Source of the DNA: an uncultured Selenomonadaceae bacterium
Lineage (GTDB): Bacteria; Bacillota; Negativicutes; Selenomonadales; Selenomonadaceae
Assembly: GCA_910579115.1 (NCBI GenBank)
Contig: CAJTSO010000050.1
Location: 6,753 to 14,441, forward strand
DNA: 7,689 bases
Reading direction: 5' to 3'
Shown: positions 1-6,219 of the stretch, in pieces
How positions within the stretch are numbered: position 1 is the first letter of the stretch
Layout of the letters: each line of letters opens with the position of its first letter
Notes under the pieces: generated by a model
Told to the model about the DNA's origin: nothing
Databases searched by the model: none
The model's input: only the letters and a program-made list of their open reading frames with translations
Program-made: the position numbers and the translations under genes

Positions 1-2
1 AG

Positions 3-854
3 AGCGGCTCGGTTATCTCACGGCTGGTGACCAATGTATCGCTGCCCTGCTATCTCGTCGCCGGCCTCACACGAAGCTTTACCGCCGGGGAGTTATGCAG
101 ACTTGCCCCGGATCTCCTGCTGCCGGTGCTCTCGATTCTCCTCGCGATGTTCGTTTCCCATATCGTTGCTCGCCTGCTTCATGTCCGTAAAGGACGGCGC
201 GGCGTTTTTACAACAAATTTTTTTATCGCCAATACGGTCTTTATCGGGCTGCCGGTCAATCTTGCCCTCTTTGGGGATGAAAGCATTCCCGCCGTGATGC
301 TTTATTATATGGCAAACACGATTTTCTTCTGGACGTTCGGTGTACAGAATATATTGGCCGATACAACGGGAAGCACGGAGGCGTATTTCTCCCGAACCAT
401 TCTGAAAAAACTGTTTTCGCCGCCTCTTCTTGGCTTTTTGACTGCGCTGATTCTCATCCTTGCAGAGTGTACCCTGCCAGCTTTTTTGCGCGCGGGGCTG
501 TCATATATCGGCAATCTCACAACGCCGCTGTCGCTCCTTTTTATCGGCATCGAAATCAGCCGCATTCCGCTGCGGACATTCCGCTTTGAACGCGATATTA
601 TTTGGGGGTTGATCGGCCGCTTTTTCATTTCGCCGCTCTGCGTTATGACGCTTGTTCCGTTTGTTCCCGCAACTCCTCTTTCCATAAAGGTATTCGTCAT
701 GCAGGCGGCTATGCCAGCCATGACGCAGATGGCCATTGTTGCGAAGAGTTACGGGGCTGACAGCCAATACGCTGCTGCCTTGAGCATGATTACAATCCTC
801 TTTGGCCTGATTACCATCCCCGTTTACATGACAATCGGCAGCGTGTTTTACTGA
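3..854 (+). CDS. AEC-family (auxin efflux carrier type) permease, 5'-truncated by window edge
   Basis: This is an integral membrane transporter of the AEC family, whose bacterial members are often annotated as malate or other organic-acid permeases; the substrate cannot be read here. The open frame runs through the left edge. The codons before the GTG at 27 (from position 3) read SGSVISRL and continue into VTNVSLPCYL, which is the typical end of the first helix region (a stretch like 'ISRLVTNVSLPC'). The GTG at 27 is therefore an internal valine and not the start. About 283 residues are visible, against roughly 300-315 for the family, so some 20-30 N-terminal residues are missing. Hydrophobic segments recur throughout. 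The family-like stretches NTVFIGLPV, the TTPLSLLFIGIEIS region and the C-terminal MPAMTQMAIVAKSYG are present. The gene ends in TGA 58 nt before the thioesterase and may be co-transcribed with it. Confidence 0.88.
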   Translation, partial: SGSVISRLVTNVSLPCYLVAGLTRSFTAGELCRLAPDLLLPVLSILLAMFVSHIVARLLHVRKGRRGVFTTNFFIANTVFIGLPVNLALFGDESIPAVMLYYMANTIFFWTFGVQNILADTTGSTEAYFSRTILKKLFSPPLLGFLTALILILAECTLPAFLRAGLSYIGNLTTPLSLLFIGIEISRIPLRTFRFERDIIWGLIGRFFISPLCVMTLVPFVPATPLSIKVFVMQAAMPAMTQMAIVAKSYGADSQYAAALSMITILFGLITIPVYMTIGSVFY

Positions 855-899
855 CGGAATCTAAATCGAAAAGAAAAATTTATTATATATTGTAGATAT

Positions 900-904
900 G
901 GAGG
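900..904 (+). promoter_or_regulatory. Ribosome binding site deciding the thioesterase start
   Basis: GGAGG lies 8 nt before the ATG at 913. It overlaps the alternative in-frame ATG at 898, which has only AT-rich sequence and no Shine-Dalgarno motif upstream. This favours 913 as the true start. Confidence 0.75.
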
Positions 905-912
905 ATGTTTCT

Positions 913-1335
913 ATGAACGAATCGCGCAGCAAGGCTATCCGGGAAATTTGGAAAGGCAATGCGATGATGCAAACGGTCGGTATTAAAATAGAAAATTTAA
1001 CGGAAGGCTGCGTCACGCTCGCAATGCCTATCCTTGATGACATAAACACCAATCATTGGCTGGGTATCCATGGCGGGGCGCTGGCCACATTGATAGATTC
1101 GGCCTGCGGTATTGCTTGCGCTACGCTGGGTTTTATTGCGCAGACCCTTAACCTGAACATCAATTACATCAGCAACACGCGCGGCATTGGCCCCGTCACG
1201 GCGACTGCCAGCGTCGTGCATTGCGGCCAGACGGTAATCGTGCTGACTGTCACGGTACAAGACGAACTGGGAACGAGAATGTGCGAAGGTTCATCGGTTT
1301 ATTTTATCTCCGGGCAACTTGACGCGATAAGCTGA
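913..1335 (+). CDS. PaaI-type hotdog-fold thioesterase
   Basis: This 140-residue protein is a single-domain hotdog thioesterase of the PaaI/YdiI-like family, which hydrolyses acyl-CoA (often aromatic or small acyl) thioesters in the cytoplasm. The diagnostic helix motif is at residues 53-66: HGGALATLIDSACG. Asp62 sits at the place of the catalytic acid in PaaI. The central strand TLNLNINYIS (78-87) and the later strands PVTATASVVHCGQTV fit the fold, and the length is usual for the family. The start is set by GGAGG at 900-904; an ATG at 898 would add five residues but overlaps that motif. It lies 58 nt after the AEC permease, which gives no clear clue to the substrate. The acyl-CoA specificity is unknown. 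No hairpin-plus-U-run terminator is visible right after the stop. Confidence 0.88.
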   Translation: MNESRSKAIREIWKGNAMMQTVGIKIENLTEGCVTLAMPILDDINTNHWLGIHGGALATLIDSACGIACATLGFIAQTLNLNINYISNTRGIGPVTATASVVHCGQTVIVLTVTVQDELGTRMCEGSSVYFISGQLDAIS

Positions 1336-1385
1336 TTCCATAATTGAACAGAAATAAAGATTACGCTATGCCGTGAAAAAAGGCT

Positions 1386-1574
1386 AACCCCGACTGTTTG
1401 ATGGCCATTTCCTCTGAAGGGGGAACTGAGGGTAACATATAATCTGGCTAATAGGCTCCCCTGTAGGGGAGCTGTCGGCGTAGCCGACTGAGGGGTGACA
1501 TAAGCCGGTAACTTGGCCTGTCTATAAACCCCGATCGCTTGACGGCCACCTTTCTTAGAGGGTAAACTTGGGGG
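1386..1574. repeat. Array of three degenerate palindromic repeat units in a convergent spacer
   Basis: The 290-bp spacer between the convergent thioesterase and L,D-transpeptidase genes has no credible gene. It contains three related units. Unit A (about 1386-1440) and unit C (about 1527-1574) both open with AACCCCGA, share a similar middle (TGATGGCCA versus TGACGGCCA), and end in a G-rich tract (GGGGGAACTGAGGG versus GAGGGTAAACTTGGGGG). Their offset is about 141 nt. Unit B (about 1455-1505) has two perfect hairpins: GCTCCCC/GGGGAGC (1455-1461 with 1466-1472, loop TGTA) and GTCGGC/GCCGAC (1474-1479 with 1483-1488, loop GTA). A and B share the tail CTGAGGG(G)T(A/G)ACATA. The pattern resembles a dispersed intergenic repeat that I recall from gut Bacillota, which is often mis-called as small proteins. 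It may act in mRNA 3'-end folding, but it has no U-run of an intrinsic terminator. Confidence 0.7.
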
Positions 1575-1626
1575 CACGGTTCCTCAAAAGAGAGATTTTA
1601 TAGTGATAGCTGTTTTTTGGCATTCG

Positions 1627-2412
1627 TCAGTCCTCGGTGATGACGACTCTTACGCCAATGCCGTCAGCGTATTCGGATAGCAAATCCTTCAGCCGGGCTA
1701 CATCCTCGTTGCGGAGCCTGATACATCCTTCCGAAGCATCTTTCCCGATACTGTCCGGGTCATGGGTGCCGTGGATACCGATTCCGTCCCAGCCCGTGTT
1801 CAAGGAGATAAACCAGGGGCCGTAGGCTCCGGCAATTTCTCCCCGGCCGTCATCGAAATCATGGGTCCAGTCGGCGGCGTACAGGATTTCGTCGACGACA
1901 AAGGGAATCTTTGCGGAAGATGCTCCCGGCGGAGCTTCCGGGATCGAATCGATAACATCTCCCCAACTGGTGGGGGTGGTGTTATCACCGGCCCGTCGTT
2001 TGTCCCCGGGATTTTTTGCAACAGCGCAGGGATATGTATGGATAGGGGAGGCTTTACCTTTTTCAAAAAGCTCCAACCTATGGGAAAGCTTGTGGATGCG
2101 GATAAAATGAATCTGCTGGCCAAAATCTTTTTCTTCCGGCGCGGCAGCCGCGGGCTGTGCTTGGGAAAATGAATTGCTGGTAACGGGGGCAGGAGGTTCA
2201 GGCTGAAGGGAAGAACGGCCTGCCGCTGTTGGTAAATCAAAAGTCCAGAGCGCGACGGCAGCCAGCACAAGAACCATCATGACAGCAGAGCCGTTGAATG
2301 CCGTTCTGAAGCAATTGCTTTGCAATTTCCTGAAAAACTGCATTATAGATGGGGGACAGGAAAATTTATTTTTTTGTCCTTCGACCGAATAAATATTTTT
2401 TTCGTTAGTCAT
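1627..2412 (-). CDS. Membrane-anchored L,D-transpeptidase (YkuD domain)
   Basis: This 261-residue protein should form or modify 3-3 peptidoglycan cross-links, or attach proteins to peptide stems, outside the membrane. Residues 1-40 are polar, 41-58 form one hydrophobic segment (VMMVLVLAAVALW core), and 65-95 are a Pro/Ala/Ser/Gln-rich linker. The YkuD domain spans about 101-259. It carries the catalytic signature IGIHGT (His214) and SEGCIR (Ser227, Cys230, Arg232), with the substrate-side motif NPGDKRRAGDNTTPTSWG at 134-151. No LysM or other wall-binding domain is present, so the membrane segment is the likely anchor. The start ATG at 2412 has AAAGGA 9 nt upstream. An in-frame GTG at 2457 would add 15 residues but has no binding site before it. 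The gene is transcribed alone, divergent from folB and convergent with the thioesterase. Confidence 0.9.
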   Translation of the reverse strand: MTNEKNIYSVEGQKNKFSCPPSIMQFFRKLQSNCFRTAFNGSAVMMVLVLAAVALWTFDLPTAAGRSSLQPEPPAPVTSNSFSQAQPAAAAPEEKDFGQQIHFIRIHKLSHRLELFEKGKASPIHTYPCAVAKNPGDKRRAGDNTTPTSWGDVIDSIPEAPPGASSAKIPFVVDEILYAADWTHDFDDGRGEIAGAYGPWFISLNTGWDGIGIHGTHDPDSIGKDASEGCIRLRNEDVARLKDLLSEYADGIGVRVVITED

Positions 2413-2421
2413 CCTTTTAGA

Positions 2422-2427
2422 TCCTTT
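2422..2427 (-). promoter_or_regulatory. Ribosome binding site deciding the L,D-transpeptidase start
   Basis: AAAGGA on the minus strand lies 9 nt before the ATG at 2412. The GTG at 2457, the longer alternative, is preceded by CGCCAGT with no Shine-Dalgarno match. Confidence 0.55.
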
Positions 2428-2610
2428 CCCTATAAAAACAGCATTACAATAATTCACTGGCGATTTGGAAAATAAATTGAATTAAAGCAGGAAATCGAGA
2501 TTTAACGGCGAATATGTCATTATCGTTCAGACGGGTTCAAGTAGACCTGTTAGGGCTGGTTTTGTACGATGGTGTTATAAGGCGCAGTCAAACAAACAGG
2601 AGGTATTGAA

Positions 2611-2979
2611 ATGGCGAAGGTGCGCATTAAGAACATGATGTTCTATGGTTTTCACGGCGTATATGAGTATGAGCGTGAGCAGGGACAGAAGTTTTTCATC
2701 GATGTAGAGGTGGAGACGAGCGACGAAAAGAATTCAGAGGATGGGCCCAATGAGGCTGTTTCGCCGGCGGCAGTTTATGCTATTATCCGTGATACCGTTG
2801 AAAATAAGCGCTTCATGCAGCTTGAGACGCTGGGCTATAATGCCAATGCGGACATTTTGAAGGCGGTTCCTCTGGCCGAGTCCAGCACCATTATTATCCG
2901 CAAGCCATCAGTGCCCATCGCCGGGCCTCTTGACTGTGTAGAAGTGGAAGTCCGCACGACGCGGAAAGATATAAAGTAA
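2611..2979 (+). CDS. folB: FolB-like dihydroneopterin aldolase with altered active site
   Basis: This 122-residue protein has the length and order of motifs of dihydroneopterin aldolase, the folate-pathway enzyme that splits 7,8-dihydroneopterin into 6-hydroxymethyl-dihydropterin and glycolaldehyde in the cytoplasm. Visible family marks are FYGFHGV (11-17), Glu21, GQKFFIDVEVE (25-35), the pterin-anchoring Glu72 (QLETL), the catalytic Lys98 in RKPSVPI, and GPLDCVEVEV near the end. The conserved 'V-N/D-Y-A' segment reads V50-S-P-A53, so the catalytic tyrosine (Tyr54 in the S. aureus enzyme) is replaced by Pro52. The usual 'LAERIA' helix after LET is GYNANAD. The fold assignment is firm, but the aldolase activity is not. 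The start has AGGAGGT (2598-2604) 6 nt upstream. No other folate gene is in view, and the divergent neighbour is the L,D-transpeptidase. Confidence 0.82.
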   Translation: MAKVRIKNMMFYGFHGVYEYEREQGQKFFIDVEVETSDEKNSEDGPNEAVSPAAVYAIIRDTVENKRFMQLETLGYNANADILKAVPLAESSTIIIRKPSVPIAGPLDCVEVEVRTTRKDIK

Positions 2980-2995
2980 CGGCTGATGAAAAAAT

Positions 2996-3035
2996 AAAGA
3001 CCATTGCGGCGGAAATGCTCCGGGCAGTGGTCTTT
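2996..3035. terminator. Bidirectional intrinsic terminator between folB and nfo
   Basis: A 12-bp stem pairs AAAGACCATTGC (2996-3007) with GCAGTGGTCTTT (3024-3035), with one T-G wobble and a 16-nt loop. On the + strand the stem runs into a short T-tract (TTTT), serving folB. On the minus strand it is followed by ATTTTTT, serving endonuclease IV, whose stop codon is only a few bases away at 3040-3042. Two convergent genes sharing one hairpin fits a bidirectional terminator. Confidence 0.8.
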
Positions 3036-3039
3036 TGCA

Positions 3040-3888
3040 TTAAATTCCCGCTTTTGCCCTTTCTTCCCGGAGAAGGGCAATTTCTTTTTTGTAGCCTTCG
3101 TGTTCGTTGGGCGTTTCCAGGATAAAGGGCAGGTCCTTGAGCTTTGGGTGGTTGATCACCCGGGCAAGGGCCTCGATTCCGATGTGGCCTTCACCGATTT
3201 TGGCGTGGCGGTCCTTGTGGGCAGCGGGAGGGTTGAGGCTGTCATTCAGGTGGATGGCCTTGAGGCGGTCGAGGCCGATTATCCGGTCAAATTCCGCAAG
3301 GACGCCGTCAAGGTCATTGATCACATCGTAGCCCGCATCGGAAATGTGGCAGGTATCGAGGCAGACCCCCAGCTTTTCCTTGAGGGAAACCTTGTCGATA
3401 ACGGCTCGGATTTCCTCGAAGGACCGCCCCACTTCACTGCCTTTACCGGCCATAGTTTCCAGCAGTACCGTGGTGGTTTGCCGGGGATAAAGAACGGAAT
3501 TGAGCAGGTCGGCGATCAGATCGATCCCAACGTCAGCTCCCTGGCCTACATGGCTGCCGGGATGAAAATTGTAATAATTGTTGGGGGTAAGCTCAAGCCG
3601 GCGAATATCATCGATCATGGTTTCCCGGGCAAAGTCCCGAAGATTTTCCTTGGCGGCGCAGGGATTCAGGGTGTAGGGAGCATGAGCCACCAATGGGGCG
3701 AAGCTGTGCTCGCGGCAGAGGGTCAGGAAATCATCTACATCCTTAGGGTCAATATCCTTGGCCTTGCCGCCCCGGGGATTGCGGGTAAAAAAGGCAAATG
3801 TATCGGCATCCAGCTCGAGAGCCTCCCTGCCCATAGCCAGGTAACCCTTGGAATTGGAGAGATGACAACCGATATGAAGCTTGCTCAT
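3040..3888 (-). CDS. nfo: Endonuclease IV (AP endonuclease)
   Basis: This 282-residue enzyme cuts the DNA backbone 5' to abasic sites in base-excision repair. It belongs to the AP endonuclease family 2, with a TIM-barrel and three zinc ions. All nine expected metal ligands can be placed in order: His69 (VAHAPY), His109 (NFHPGSH), Glu144 (LLETMAGKG), Asp178 and His181 (CLDTCH), His213 (AIHLNDS), Asp226 and His228 (KDRHAKIGEGHIG), and Glu258 (ILETP). Length is normal and the protein is complete. The start ATG has GGAGT 9 nt upstream. It is the last gene of the operon, 28 nt after the guanine deaminase stop, and is followed by the hairpin terminator. No promoter is evident in the 28-nt gap, so co-transcription is likely. 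A functional tie to purine metabolism is an inference only. Confidence 0.96.
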   Translation of the reverse strand: MSKLHIGCHLSNSKGYLAMGREALELDADTFAFFTRNPRGGKAKDIDPKDVDDFLTLCREHSFAPLVAHAPYTLNPCAAKENLRDFARETMIDDIRRLELTPNNYYNFHPGSHVGQGADVGIDLIADLLNSVLYPRQTTTVLLETMAGKGSEVGRSFEEIRAVIDKVSLKEKLGVCLDTCHISDAGYDVINDLDGVLAEFDRIIGLDRLKAIHLNDSLNPPAAHKDRHAKIGEGHIGIEALARVINHPKLKDLPFILETPNEHEGYKKEIALLREERAKAGI

Positions 3889-3916
3889 GGATTATTCACT
3901 CCTTCTGGGAAAGCGT

Positions 3917-5185
3917 TTAGAAAAGCTGTTGGCCGGAGACGAATTTTGCCTGAATATTGCGGTCACCAGCCAGGAAGGGGAGTCGCTCCAGCCTTTCGGC
4001 CAGGGAAAGCTCCTTTGGGGTTACCAGGGCGCTGTCGTCGATGACCAGGGCATCGAATTCGTAGTCAGGCTCAAAGGAGCCTACCTTGCCGAAAAACGCG
4101 CCGCCGCCCTTTGTGGCCAGATAAAAAACATTGGCAAAGGAAAGGGCGGGAAGTTCATCATCCACCAGCCGCCAGCGCAGGTGGCTGGCCCGGATGGCTT
4201 CGGCCATCATTCTCAGCATATTGATATCGGCCCCGCCGGCAAGGTCGCTGGCCAGGCCTACCCTTAAGCCCTGCCTGATGTACCGGTTGACGGGAGCAAT
4301 ACCGGAGGAAAGGTTTGTGTTGGAGTCGGGGGAGTGGGCGATGAAAACGCCGTTCTTTTTTATCAGGGCAAGCTCTGCCGCGGAACAGTGAACGCAGTGC
4401 GCCATGACACAGGGAACGTCCCGGCCAAAGAGGTTGAATTTTTCATAGGCTCCGCCGTACGTATCGGCCGAGGGAACAAGCCCTCTGACCCAGTCAATTT
4501 CGGAAAGGTTTTCCGACAGATGACTCTGCACCGGCAGGCTGTACTCAGCTGAAATTTCCCCTAGAGCCCCTAGGAGCTCGTCTGTGCAGGAGGGGATAAA
4601 CCGGGGAGTGATTATAGGGCTTGTCCGCTGATATTTGCCGGCAACCTCCGACAGCCAGCGCCGGGTTTCCCTGATGGAGCTGTCGGTAGTTTCCGTGAGA
4701 TAGGCGGGGGCATTCCTGTCCATGTTTACCTTGCCCGCCATGGTTACAAGACCGGAGGATTCCAGTTTGTCCATCAGCAGGAGGGTTGCCTCACGGTGGA
4801 TGGTAGCGTATATCACCGCTCTGGTGGTAGCGCTTTTTCGCAGCTCCTCCACGAATATGCCGTAGGCCTTATCAGCATAGATCAGGTCGCTGTATTTTCC
4901 TTCCTCCGGGTAGGTATAGGTGTTGAGCCAGTCCAACAGCTCCCTGTCGCTGCCGATGCCCCGGAAAGGAAACTGGGGAGCATGGAGATGAAGGTCCACA
5001 AGGCCGGGGATAATGAGGCTTTTACCGTAATCCTTCAAAGGAAGGCCGCGAAACTTTTCTGGGATTCTGGAAAAAACTCCCTGGCACTTTCCTTCATGGC
5101 AGACGAGAAAGCTGTCCGCAAAGAGCCGAAGTTCATCAGGTGATTGGCTGAAGCCGATGTTTCCCCGTAAAATGAAAGAATCCAT
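3917..5185 (-). CDS. guaD: Guanine deaminase
   Basis: This is a cytoplasmic amidohydrolase that deaminates guanine to xanthine and ammonia in purine salvage and catabolism. The 422-residue protein carries the metal site HLH (66, 68), His222 with Glu225 (SHLSEN), His263 (MAHCVH) and Asp314 (ASDLAGG). Residues that bind guanine in characterised guanine deaminases are also in place: Gln71 (HAPQFPFRG) and Arg195-Phe196 (ITPRF). Other family-typical stretches are LLDWLNTYTYPEE, GKVNMDRNAP and FYLATKGGGAFFGKVGSFE. This separates it from the related chlorohydrolase, cytosine and adenosine deaminase groups. The start at 5185 is chosen because GGAG lies 9 nt upstream. An ATG at 5236 overlaps the preceding stop (TAATG) and would add 17 residues without a binding site, although translational coupling could use it. 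It follows an ABC transporter and precedes nfo. Confidence 0.95.
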   Translation of the reverse strand: MDSFILRGNIGFSQSPDELRLFADSFLVCHEGKCQGVFSRIPEKFRGLPLKDYGKSLIIPGLVDLHLHAPQFPFRGIGSDRELLDWLNTYTYPEEGKYSDLIYADKAYGIFVEELRKSATTRAVIYATIHREATLLLMDKLESSGLVTMAGKVNMDRNAPAYLTETTDSSIRETRRWLSEVAGKYQRTSPIITPRFIPSCTDELLGALGEISAEYSLPVQSHLSENLSEIDWVRGLVPSADTYGGAYEKFNLFGRDVPCVMAHCVHCSAAELALIKKNGVFIAHSPDSNTNLSSGIAPVNRYIRQGLRVGLASDLAGGADINMLRMMAEAIRASHLRWRLVDDELPALSFANVFYLATKGGGAFFGKVGSFEPDYEFDALVIDDSALVTPKELSLAERLERLPFLAGDRNIQAKFVSGQQLF

Positions 5186-5194
5186 TTTGTCATT

Positions 5195-5198
5195 CTCC
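5195..5198 (-). promoter_or_regulatory. Ribosome binding site deciding the guanine deaminase start
   Basis: GGAG on the minus strand lies 9 nt before the ATG at 5185. The upstream in-frame ATG at 5236 shares an A with the stop codon of the substrate-binding protein and has no Shine-Dalgarno motif in the preceding codons. Confidence 0.6.
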
Positions 5199-5235
5199 GT
5201 TTGTTTGGCTGCCGCTGGATAATCATCAGGCAGCA

Positions 5236-6204
5236 TTATCTGGCGATCAGGCTTTTGATAGCTATTTGTTTGCTCTTATCCAGCATTCCTGTCTGGATAA
5301 GGAACTGCTGAGTGGCCTCAAGGTCTTTGATATCGCTGTCGCAGATGGAAGGATTGAAATCATACCACTTGGCCATGTGGTCCACCTGCTGGATGGTGAG
5401 GCCGGTTTCCGCGGCCGCATCTCCATAGAATCCCTTTGGGTCTTTTTGGTAATCGGAAACTACCTTTCGGTGGGCCGTCATAAATTTTTCCGCCTGCTCG
5501 GGATATTTTTTGAGGAAATCCCCCCGCATGGCGATGACGATGGAAGCGTCCAGCAGTCCTTCCCCGGTAGAGAGAATCCTGGCTCCTCCGTCAGTCATTT
5601 TAAGGGCGGCAGGTCCGGCCAGCAGACCGGCATCAGCGCTTCCCCCCGCAAGGGCGGCGGCCGTTTCCGGAATGCCCATGGAGACGAATTTAACATCGTT
5701 GATGGTAAGACCTTCCCGCCGGAGGGCGGCAATGAGCAGCTGGTGCAGAATTGTACCCTTTGGCCCCGCGACGGTTTTTCCCTTCAGATCCCTGACGGAA
5801 CGGATGTTGGGATTTTTGGTGATGATGTTGAAGGCTTGGGGAGCGCGGCTGTACATGCCGACGATTTTCAAATTCACTCCGTTGGCGGCGGCCAGAATAG
5901 CGCTGGTGCCACCAAGAGCATGGCAGACATCGATCTGACCGGCGGCCAAAGCCTGAGTCTGCTTTGGTCCGGCATTCAGGTCGCTGTATTTGACGGTGAT
6001 CCCATCTGCGTCGAAAGCCTTTTCAAACACGCCGCGGCGCTTTTCAATGATGGAGGGAATGTTCAGGGGAGATTTTACGTAGGTCAGGTTAAGTTCAGTC
6101 AGCTTGGGTACGGACTCCTTGTTGGAGCTGGGGGCGGTATTGCTGCCGCAGCCAAAGGCCAGCAGGGAACTGACGGTTAAAATCAGGGCGATAATCTTTT
6201 TCAT
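5236..6204 (-). CDS. ABC transporter substrate-binding lipoprotein, SsuA/TauA (NMT1) type
   Basis: This 322-residue protein should capture a small solute outside the membrane and deliver it to the permease encoded upstream. Residues 1-18 are a lipoprotein signal (KK, hydrophobic core, LAFG) with Cys19 as the lipidation site. The lipobox AFGC has an unusual Phe at -2. The mature part begins with a Ser/Asn/Pro linker. From about 36 the NMT1/SsuA-like fold follows: NAGPKQTQALAAGQIDV (77-93), then the family-typical SVRDLKGKTVAGPKGT (136-151) and GLTINDVKFV (165-174). Related proteins bind nitrate, alkanesulfonates, taurine, riboflavin or pyrimidine vitamin precursors, so the family does not fix the ligand. 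The guanine deaminase downstream suggests a purine or similar ring compound. The start has AGAAGGAG 8 nt upstream, 15 nt after the ATPase stop. Confidence 0.92.
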   Translation of the reverse strand: MKKIIALILTVSSLLAFGCGSNTAPSSNKESVPKLTELNLTYVKSPLNIPSIIEKRRGVFEKAFDADGITVKYSDLNAGPKQTQALAAGQIDVCHALGGTSAILAAANGVNLKIVGMYSRAPQAFNIITKNPNIRSVRDLKGKTVAGPKGTILHQLLIAALRREGLTINDVKFVSMGIPETAAALAGGSADAGLLAGPAALKMTDGGARILSTGEGLLDASIVIAMRGDFLKKYPEQAEKFMTAHRKVVSDYQKDPKGFYGDAAAETGLTIQQVDHMAKWYDFNPSICDSDIKDLEATQQFLIQTGMLDKSKQIAIKSLIAR

Positions 6205-6219
6205 GGTGCATACTCCTTC

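Noticed and set aside
27..29. GTG at 27 as the start of the AEC permease, and GTG at 7617-7619 as the start of the ABC permease
   Set aside because: In both cases the frame stays open to the window edge and the upstream codons match conserved family sequence, so both genes are truncated and these GTG codons are internal valines.
1299..1577. Possible 92-residue protein on the minus strand in the spacer
   Set aside because: It is the translation of the palindromic repeat units (a PQSATPTAPLQGSL-type peptide), a known kind of spurious call. It also overlaps the end of the thioesterase gene and has no ribosome binding site that I can see.
2530..2551. Sequence resembling a tRNA T-arm (GGGTTCAAGTAGACC) upstream of folB
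   Set aside because: The stem is only about six pairs with a wobble and an 8-nt loop. No acceptor, D-arm or anticodon arm can be placed around it, so it is probably coincidence.
2413..2610. Promoters in the divergent spacer between the L,D-transpeptidase gene and folB
   Set aside because: Promoters must lie here. TTATAA at 2575-2580 could be a -10 for folB, but no acceptable -35 hexamer stands 16-18 nt before it, and the minus-strand candidates are equally weak. I do not assign sites.
3004..4044. Long open frame on the + strand opposite nfo and the end of guaD
   Set aside because: It is antisense to two well-supported enzymes with intact motifs. Its translation has low complexity typical of an antisense frame and no recognisable domain, and it runs across the terminator loop at 3008-3023.
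5266..6180. Long open frame on the + strand opposite the substrate-binding protein
   Set aside because: It is antisense to a complete lipoprotein gene with signal peptide and family motifs. The frame is Gly/His/Asp-rich, lacks a Shine-Dalgarno site and resembles no family I know.
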